Source of the DNA: Liolophura sinensis | Taxonomy: Eukaryota; Mollusca; Polyplacophora; Chitonida; Chitonidae | NCBI RefSeq assembly: GCF_032854445.1 | Contig: NC_088301.1 | Coordinates: 21,137,808 to 21,201,807 of the forward strand | Length of the DNA: 64,000 nucleotides | Reading direction: 5' to 3' | In this document: positions 1 through 10,000 of the stretch, piece after piece | Position numbering within the stretch: the stretch's first letter is position 1 | Layout of the letters: every line of letters starts with the position of its first letter | Translations under genes and position numbers: made by a program | The notes under the pieces: generated by a model | Told to the model about the DNA's origin: nothing | Seen by the model: only the letters and a program-made list of their open reading frames with translations | The model's database searches: none

Positions 1-221
1 AGAAATAAATCTAACATTACCGAATATAGTTTTGTATATGTGGAAAGGAAGTGAAATTGGTCAAGCCGTTAATTCTGTTTATGGAACCTAAAATGAAAGA
101 AGAGGTTCACTCTGAGAAATAAAAAAATAAAATGGCCGAATTTTTACGATTCATTTTTAAGCTGTACGCTAAACACATAAACATAATTAAAGACGCACAT
201 CATAATATTATTTAAAATGTA

Positions 222-530
222 CTGCATATACAGAGTAAAACCAGAGCATCGAAGACAGTGTGGTGGATGGCAATTGGTCACGCGTAAGCGGTGAAATACT
301 GCCTCTGGTTACTTTACCTCAGTCGGTGTTTTATTTTAACTCTTCATACAAATGGAATAATAGTAGCACTTTACAAGCCGCCTGGCACCATGGCAATTAG
401 GAAAAAAATGCGGTAATGTTAACTGTAATTTATTAGACGTCACTGGTTTAAAATTACTCAAAATGCTGTCTCGTCATCACATTTGGCACATAATCACATT
501 AAAACATTCTAAAAAGGTCAAATTGAAAAA
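222..530 (+). repeat. Rep-3 dispersed repeat, most complete copy
   Basis: This copy has the Rep-3 signature in order: AGAGTAAAACCAGAGCA, GTGTGGTGGATGGCAATTGG, TCACGCGTAA, TTTACCTCAG, TTTTATTTTAACTCTTCAT, a GTCACTGGT segment, and a TCACATTAAAACATT end. Six other copies in the window share these blocks. No inverted ends, tRNA-like boxes or open frame are visible, so the class is unknown. Confidence 0.65.
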
Positions 531-936
531 CACATTACAAAAATCTGCAGACACATAAAAGATACATCACAGGTTTTATGTGTTTGAATAGCAACTTCTG
601 ATTTATTTCTTTGCAAATGTGCATTTGAACCTGTACTGGTACGTGTATCTTCGATTGTTATTTACATGGGAGGTGAATATCCTTGGACAGGTTCAGCTAT
701 GTAATAAATAGGTCATTGTAAAGTGTTTTGTACATTATAGAGTGGTATTGTTGTATGGAAAATCCGCCGACATCTCGTCCAATACGGATTTTTAGCACAA
801 CATGGACTCGTACAACACCACTCCATGATATAGCCTACAAAATACTTCACAGTAACCTCATATTGGGCCTATTTTCCAGCGTTTCAATAATAACAATAAT
901 AATAATTTTACATATATTATATTGAACAGCACTTAC
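531..936. other. AT-rich stretch, no gene seen
   Basis: The last exon(s) of the ZP gene would be expected here or beyond the left edge. I see no convincing acceptor followed by a cleavage site and membrane segment. The open frames present are AT-rich and lack splice support. Confidence 0.4.
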
Positions 937-1093
937 ATTATCACAGCGAGTATCTCCTTCCTCGTAGCAGAAATTTACCAAGCAGGTTATGTACAGGAAT
1001 TTTGTGTTGCTGAGAATAAAAGCTTCGAAAGGTTCCGTGACGATATTATCGGAGGAGCGGTTAAAGGCAGAGATGTAGTTTCCTATGGCGCAC
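937..1093 (-). CDS. ZP gene, last placed exon (end of ZP-C)
   Basis: The acceptor TTCTCAATCTCATTTTCAG and donor AAT|GTAAGTG enclose 157 bp. With one leading base there are 52 open codons: CAIGNYISAFNRSSDNIV, then TEPFEAFILSNT, KFLYITCLVNFC and YEEGDTRCDN. The 'EPFEAF ... yi.C.v..C ... RC' series is the diagnostic C-terminal signature of ZP domains. It ends in phase 0. The following exon, with the cleavage site and membrane anchor, was not found in bases 1-936. Confidence 0.85.
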
Positions 1094-4000
1094 CTGAAAA
1101 TGAGATTGAGAAAACTTATAATTGTACATATCATGGTATAAAGTATTTGTGACTATAGTACCCCTGAGCACCAGGTGCCAGACCGAGCGAGCTTTATGTT
1201 TGTGTTTTAATAGTTGGCCATCTTCAGAAAGCGTGGGGATGGCTACCAGCAACGTCCGGATGGTAGTGGGTTTCCCAAGGGCTCTTTCGTGTTTCATCCC
1301 ACAATATTGTTGGTCGCTGTCGTAAAAGTGAAATATTCTCGAGTAAAGCGTAACAAAAAGATCAAATAAGTAAATACATAAATAAATCTGTGAGATATTG
1401 ATGAACATGAGGCAAAACACCAATGACAAAAAAAAATAAATAAATCTTGAAAAATTTTTCTACAAACTTCTGGTGGTAAACACTTTCCAGACCCTAAATA
1501 AATATATACACATAGGCCCTACTCCTTACAGCGCATGCCCCGCCCTCTTCATTTCGCTTTACGTGTACATCGCTGCCATCACTAGACAAGCTTGACCTTT
1601 TGTGTGACACACGTAAGCTGGTTCACCACTAATGTCAGCGTTCTCCAATAAAATTGTTTCAGGTGTCTATTAGAATCACGTTGCCCACACTTTAGATGAA
1701 AAGAATGCATGTGTATCATTTATTAATAGAAACAAAGGAATACTATTCCAGGTATTTGATTTGGTTTATTTCACTGGTGTTTAACGTTGTACTCAGGAAC
1801 TCTTTCGAGTTCTGATCAGTTATACAAAATATACCCAGTGTGTATATACGGTTCAAACAATTTCACCGTCAACAACAGCTTTAACTGATGAAGGAAACAG
1901 TATATATGCATTCCCGTAATATTTCAAGCCTGACGTTTGAATATCATTCTTAAACTTTGATGGCCAAATTATAGATATAGACGAGTACTGGGAGACTAAA
2001 ATCTCCTCGTATCCATGGCAAGAGTGGTCGCGTATTTTAAAGTATTTGGAACGTTTTCCTTACCCGTCATTTCCAATGAATCCAACCACAACCCCGTCGC
2101 ACGCACTTGTGTCACAAATTGTACAAGTGTGCGCGTAAAGTCCGGTGGATCCTGCAAAATCAGAACAAAGTGACATTCAGACTGTAGCATATGATTATGA
2201 GCTTTACAGTGTTGCCATTATAGTAATTTATCAGACGAGACAATATCTGATGTTTCTTCGTTCTTACTAATTTAGACTTGTTGAAATGTTTGAAGTACTA
2301 CACGCCCTTGACCATCGCTTAATGTTTCACACAGTGTTCTTGGTCATAACAACAAGTTACGCCCCGTTCCTGGTCATACTAATATTGTCACGCGTTGTTC
2401 ATGATCCTAACAACATGTTACGCTCTGTTCCTGGTGGTATTAGATGAAATATTCCTGAGCATGGTGATATGGTACATGTATATGCTGATGAGTGAAACAA
2501 TGAGGAAAGACGCATATGCAATAAAATAAATAAATAAATAAAATAAATAAATACTCAAAGGGACAACTTACTGTATACAAAATCAGGAACAATGGCAAGC
2601 TGAACGACCTCACCTATAGTGAGGTTAACAACAGGTGAACTTGGGGCTGACCAAACCATCAAGGAAGCAGCGTCGACTAGAATCACTGGACTTTCGTCAG
2701 GACTCCTGAGTGGGAAGAGAGGAGACAATGAACATTCTGAGGAACTTTCTCATTCTAGCAATCTAAGAGATGATATTGAACGTTCTGAGGATTTGCCTCA
2801 GTCTAGCAATCTAAAAGACGATATTGAGCATTCTGAAGAACTGCCTCAGTCTAGCAATCTAGGAAATGACATTGAATATTCGAAGGAATTTCCTCAGTCT
2901 AGCAATCTAGCAGATGACAATGGATATTCTGAGGAATTGCCTCAGTCTAGCAATCTAGCAGATAGCATTGGATATTCTGAAGAATTGCCTCAATCTAGCA
3001 ATCTAAAAGACGATATTGAATATTCTGAGGAATTGCCTCACGGATCCGGTTATCTATAGAGGGGTCACATTGGACGTTATGAAGAATTGTCTAAGGCTAG
3101 CAATCCAAAACTGGCTTTGAACATGAAAAAATGTCTCGGGGTCTGACGTTATAAGAGTGGCGGCATTCAACATTCTGAGAAATTGCCTCACGGTTCCGGC
3201 AACCAAAGAGAGGTGACATTGATTATTCTGAGGAATTGCCTTATGGTTCTGGCAATCCAAGAGAGGTGACAGTGAACATTCTGAGGAATTGCCTTATGGT
3301 TCTGGCAATCCAAGAGAGGTGACAGTGAACATTCTGAGGAATTACCTTATGGTTCTGGCAATCCAAGAGAGGTGACAGTGAACATTTTGAGGAATTACCT
3401 CAGAAGTCCAGCAAATCCAAGATTTACAATGAGTATAATTCTCTTGTAAGTAAATATGGACAGACCGTGCAGAACGTCTGGCGCTCTGCTTCATGATTGT
3501 GGCTAATTCCGCTTAACCCGGGGCTGGGAGTTGTATATCCATCGTGTTGAATTAAGTCGCCACGTTGGATATTGAACATTTGTAATCAAAGCGCAATTGA
3601 AATACATATTTTGCTGTCGAAAACTTATATTCCATCATGGTGCACGATTTGAAGATTGATTTCACTCAGTCACCTGGAACATACCGTGCGTCTTTCCAAC
3701 ATGAATGAAAACTGCAGACTGCTTCTCTTTGCATCATTCCGTCCTATTTTTTTACTTTATTTTCTTTCTTAGTCCTTTGGTGGTATGTGCTATCTGTCGT
3801 TTTTGAGAATTGGCCTTGCGATCATTGACCTGGGACGTCCTTATTGGTTGACAGCTGGTATACGAATGTTTGTTTCGAGGCGTAGATCCAGTAGACCAGT
3901 ATGGTATTTTACTGCTAAACTGGGTATCTAATAACCTCTATCATTACAGTCTAATTAATTGCTTCTGACAACGAAAGATGAAAGACTACAGCACAGAGAG

Positions 4001-7000
4001 TGCAACCAGAGCAGCGACAGTAGTGTGATGTTTGGCAAGAGGTCACACGTAACTGATGAAGTGCTGCCTCCCGTCAGTTTACCAGTTAGATTTTATTCTG
4101 ACTGTTAAAGGCTTCAGTAGCAGCAGTTTACAAAACAACAACCCCACCCCCACCCCTCGTCACCATGCGTTAAAAATTAATGAATGAATGCTTGGCACTC
4201 AACGTTGTACTTAACAATTTTTCGGTCATATAACTGCGAGGAGTCATTAGAGGTGTGTACTTATATTGTGTATTCTTGTGGCAGCGCAAGTAAATGCCGC
4301 CAAAGTGTTATCGCCACTGGAGTATCACGCCGAGGACACCAGACATGACACTTCAGCCAGTTACACTATACCGACACCTCTAACCTCTTAGTGGTAAGCG
4401 CCAAGCGAGGCAACAACTAGTGTCATTTTTAAAGTCTTTGATATGACCCGACCCGGGTTTGATACGCGGACACTCTAACCATTAGACCACATGCAGTCGC
4501 CATGGTTTAAAGAGAATTACGAGGGAAAATGCAGTAATATTGGTTGTAGGTCATTAAGCGTCACTGGTCTACAACATGAGGTGCGTATGTTCACTGTGTG
4601 TTTTCCTTCCCTTTGCTTTGTGGAAACGTTTGAACTGGTACCCTATACTGATCGAGCTCTGTTCCCATAGTACAGGTATGGCAAACCCAACGTTAGCCAG
4701 AAAACTCCGGGTATCTAATATCATTACAGGGACTGTTCGCCTTCCACGAGTCACGTTGTTAAGATTTTCTTAAGATAACAATTATGAGGGGGTCAAAATT
4801 ATAGCCTATTAGGCCCAAAGATAACCTGTTCAATTGTATTTAAGATTTTGACAGCCAGAAATGGCTTCGTGAAATAGACCTACAGTCATTCCGAATTGAA
4901 AGTAGTTCTGGAAGTAGTTCTAAACCAGTTACGCTTAATAAATTAGATCAAACATGGAAGCATTTTTTTTTACTAAATCTGCTTAAGCCATGTTGCTAGG
5001 GTGCATGTGGTTGGCAAAAATATAAGTATTTACATAAACATTTAGAATAAAACCCTAACCGAGGTAAACTGACAAGGGGTCGAGTTTAAATGTGACCTTT
5101 TGCCACACTGTCATCCATCTTGGTTTTACTCGCTGTGCATTAAATCTTTTATTATATTCCGTTCCACCTGGTATTACCGTGATTAGATAAACAGTCTCAT
5201 TAGCTCTGAGTCAGAATAAGACTGGTATTGAGACTTAAGCCTGCCTTTCTTCAGAGCAGTCATTTTGTTTTGAGAGTTCCTTACCCACTGACCATGAGCT
5301 GTCTACTGGAGACAACCTGTTCCTCGACGTTTGAGTAGTTGCAGGTGGCTGTGTAGAGGACGTCTTCGGCGAAGATGACCCTATCCCGATATGGTTCCTG
5401 ATAAATTGCTTTGACCATCACTTTTACCGAGATGACATCAGGATGCTGGGACGAGAGAAGACAAACGGCAATGTCAAAATAAAGTTGGAATTATTTGTTT
5501 ACAAAAATACACACCACATCAACAAAAATGGGGAATGTTTCATACAACACCAACCAAATGGGCAATAAAACACACAATATCAACAAAAATTGGTAATATT
5601 AAACATAACATCGATCAACAAAATGGGCAATAATGCACACAACATCACCAAAAATAGGTAATACAACGTCAACACAAATGGGCAATAATGCTCACATCAA
5701 CACAAACTACACACAGTAGCGACAAAAATGTGTAATAATACACAGAAAGTAAAAAAAAAGGCAATAATAAACACAGTAGCGGAAATGTACAATAATTGAA
5801 TCAACATCGATAATAAAAAAGTTTGTTAAGCTTTCGCTTCGCTCTTGAAAAGCAGATGTCAAAAACAGTTCACAATCTCAAAGTAATATCACATGATATT
5901 CACTTGCACTTCATGGGCCTGCAGTGAGCAGCATTCATTTATTTGCATGTCTGAAAAGTTACTTATCGTCCCGACGCTAGGTGGCAGCACCGATGCACCT
6001 GGCACCACCAGTAGTTAGCATGGGTCTAACTTGTTATCTTGAGATCTCACCGGCGCAGATGAATAAATCGCTCTCCCTTGGTCTATGAGATCGCGGGTTC
6101 GAAACCAGCTTCCGGTTCGAGAGCTGTAGACCCACGGTCAGTCCTGGGTCCAGACACACTAAGACCTTAAAAGGGGAAGTTGTAACTTCATCGCTTGGCG
6201 TTCAGTGTGAAAGGGATAGTGCAACAACTGGTTGACCCATATCAGTATAATGCCTTGGGCGGATCGGATTACTTGCCTGCGGTAAGTAGTCTCAGTTAAG
6301 CAGCACCAGACAAAAGAGCGGTGGAAATCCGTCCTGCAACAAGGAGGCATATTACGTACACTCTAAGGATTCCTTCGTCGTCATATGATTGAAAAGCACG
6401 ACGTTAAACCCCAAGCACTCACTCACTCACTGGAAACCAGCATTCGCTGTCAGGTGAATGTGTTAGTATACTTGGCGAAGGTCAGTGATTTTCTTTAATC
6501 AGGTAAATAAAAAAAAATTCCTAAAAGTAGGGAAATCTGTTAGGATATCCAAATGCTGAATTTACCGTTACATATGCTTTCGCAATGGTCGCATTGGCAT
6601 CGAGGGTAATGTCATTTGCGGGTAAGTTACCCGTGCCTGACACAACGAAGGTAAATGGGCTGTTGATACTTCCATCCCCGCTGATTCCGTTCCCTGGATT
6701 GCTGTCAAGCGTCCCCACGGAGACATCAGTGGGGTCTGTCTCGTTAACGGTGTAGATGAGGTCAACATTATCACTGTTTACCACCAGGTAAAACCTCAAG
6801 AAATGTTGATCAGCGTGAGTGTAACAGGCCACCTCGGCTGTGGAAATAATAACAACAATAACAACAACAGTCATCATCATCATCATCATTGGAGCAATGT
6901 TGAGAATATGAACACAATCGAATACAACCAAAAAGGAACAGATCAGAACACTAGGTCTCGTGAAAAAGCCATGTAATTGCTGCTTAAAATTTTGTTTCCC

Positions 7001-10000
7001 TCGTTAATCCTGCAGTTTAAGAACTAGACAGAGCTGGATTCGAACCTTCGACCTCCTTGGTCGGAGAATGATAATATGTAATGTGTACAAACGAGCTACT
7101 TCAGCTGCGAACTCCACCTAAGCCGGTTACAATATGGCTGAGTTAGCTGCAAAATCCGGCTTGGCGTTTACAGTATGACTAAAACATCTGCAAGCACCCG
7201 CACACATCCGGGAACTTTACTCGCTTATGGCAGTGACAAGCGAACGACGATGTGACCTGTATACAACTAAAAAATTTAGGGAAGTGAACAATGTCGGTAT
7301 TCTGTGAACTATGGTTGATAAAAGCCGGAAATTGTAGAATTCTACAAAACGAAACGGTCTTGTACGCATGCGCAACACATGTAATGTGTGAACATCAACA
7401 AAGCTCAGTTTTGGACTTTACGAGGCCAAGAAGCTTTTGTTTTGCGTTAGCTCACATGTTATTTTGACAATATTTTCACTTCCGTGCATATCTGCGCGAG
7501 TAAACCGTTTTGGCATGAATAAGACGACAAATGCCCGGATATTTGCAGTCTCGAATAACTAAAACTGAGGTAATTTTTCATTTTCTCCACAACAGCCCCA
7601 TCGACTTCAGACTGAGTATCAAAATATTGCGCAACAATTCTTTTCAAAAAACATTGTCCTCTACATGCCGGCTTTTTAAACAAATCATATATTCATCACA
7701 TCTCTAAAATGACTTAATAACTCATCTTATTTATTTATTTATCTGATTGTTGTTTAAGGCTATGCTAAATAATTCTTGACTTATACTGTGGCGGACTGTT
7801 TCATGGTTGGAGGAAACAAGAGGTCCCTGAGTAAACCACCTTACCTTACTTTTATTTATTTATTTATTTATTTGATTAGTGCTTTTCGCCGTACTCCAGA
7901 ATATTTAACTTATACGACGGCGACCAGCATTATGGTGGAAGGAAACCGGCCAGAGGCCAATGAAAACCCACGACCAGGTTGCTGGCAGACCTTCCCGCGT
8001 ACGGCCGGAGAGGAAGCCAGCCTGAACTTGATTTGAACTCACAGCGAACCTTACTTTGAAGACTGGTGGTCTTTAACGTACGTTAGGCTGTGTAAATGGC
8101 CACACGCGGGTCGCCCAACACCGTTTATTGTAACCAAGGCCCCACAACCAGTGAGAGCGGGGCAATCAACAAATTTCCTGTTCAATGATGGTTTTGAACT
8201 CGCATCTTTAACCACCAGACCACGACCCGGCTTAGTGATAGTACAGATAGGCCTATCCTACCTTCCTACATTCATCAGTTCTCCAATAGCGTTTGGTGAC
8301 AGCAAACCAATTTCTGACATATTTTAACATCTTCTAAACGGGCACTGCAGTAGCTTGTTCAACGAAAACATAATAATAAATGGTCGTTGTTAAACGCTAT
8401 AAATGTGTAAAATAGGAAGAGTCGAGTTGATGGATCAGAAAAATACAATAATTGTGACATAAATTGGTTGGTCAGGAAAACAGTACATGAAATAGCACAT
8501 GATGACTTGATACACTCAGCCATAGACTAAATTTTTATAAGTATTCAACTATTTGGGCCTATAAAGTATTCTCTACACAGGCTAGCAAATCAACGATGCG
8601 TTCAGAAGTTCAAAAGGTCAAGATCAAACATGCATGACGCATCAGGATGCCATCCCACGGACAATTTTTACATGTGCCACACTTCACTGGTTGAATAACT
8701 CTGGACCTCACCTAAACTTTCGTCCATGACTAAACCATTCATTTTGTCTAATTTTGGTAGCATTGTTGATGTTAGAAAGGTGTTTCCAGGTTTGCTTTGA
8801 AGGTAGGGTAATTCTAGAGGAATAATATGAAAAAGTTTTTAGCACCAAAGTATTATTTTTATGACATTTACATATATTTGCCAATAAATCGAGACTGCTG
8901 ACATCTGGGCATCTAAACTTATAGGTGCCTCCGTGGCCGCGGTGGTTAGCGTGACCCAGGAGCCTCTCACCAATGTGGTGGCTATGAGTTCAAGTCCAGC
9001 TCAGGCGTAAATGGAAAAGTCTGCCAGCAACCCACACATGGTGGTGGGTTTTCCTCGAGCTCTGTCTGGTTTCCCCACACCATAATGCTGGCCGCCGTGG
9101 TATAAGTCAAATATTCTTGAGTATGGCGTAAAACACATCAAGGGCATTTACGGTAGGCCTACTTGAATGTGATATGATTCTTACCTCTCTGGGTGAGTGA
9201 TGCATGCTGCTGTTGATTCAACGCTGTACACTGAGGGCATAAGCAGAGGACGGAAGTAAGAAAACAAGTTTTTATGTATGGTATAAGAAAAGCTCAGAGA
9301 GTGGGCTTTTTAATATTTACCACCAACCAATACACCTAATTTTAACACTGCGAACGCTTTTCGTTGTTTCGTTCCTTAAAATTAATGTCGCGGAAGTCCA
9401 ATTATTTCAAGGCATTGGGGTTTATACGGACATTCTGCTACTTAAAACCCACTTATGACGTCAGACTATTGTTATATCGCTACATTACTTTAATGGAATG
9501 GAGCGAATGACAAAGGTCTGGAATACCCAGGACAGGCATTCCACTAAGTAACAAATCTGTGTCGTTTAGCACGCAGACCTAACGGAACAAATGTGTTTTT
9601 AACCATGTGAATACACGATTGTCAGCTGGGTGAGCTAAAATGCCAAGCAAATAAATAAAACTTTCTGGGATTTTTCTGTACATGTTGACTTAAATCAGTT
9701 CAAACTACTGTGCAAGGAATAAAACATTAAAGAGTAAAGAATATACATTATTTTAACTTTTGATGTTGAAATTCTCTTGATACTATAAGAATTGGGTCAT
9801 GTGTTTCAGCACTTCTTCTCAACAAAACACCTTTTGTTCATGAGATCGCCCGTCAGTGTAAAATGTTAGAATTGCTATATCAACGATGGCATCTCTCTTA
9901 TAGGATGAGTTAACACCTGCAAGCGCTCGAGGAATAAAACACATATTCTTGAGTGCGGCGTAAAACACCAATCAAATAAATAAATAAATCAAACATTTGA

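Noticed and set aside
5170-5197. 28-bp possible ZP microexon between 5285 and 2613
   Set aside because: The splice pair looks fair but it would end in phase 0, not the phase 1 required by the next placed exon.
6070-6130. Possible tRNA gene (GGGTTCGAAACC)
   Set aside because: No paired acceptor stem or anticodon arm; followed by the SINE-2 body and tail.
6568-6774. Second minus-strand frame overlapping ZP exon 3
   Set aside because: Shadow frame of the real exon; its start lacks splice support.
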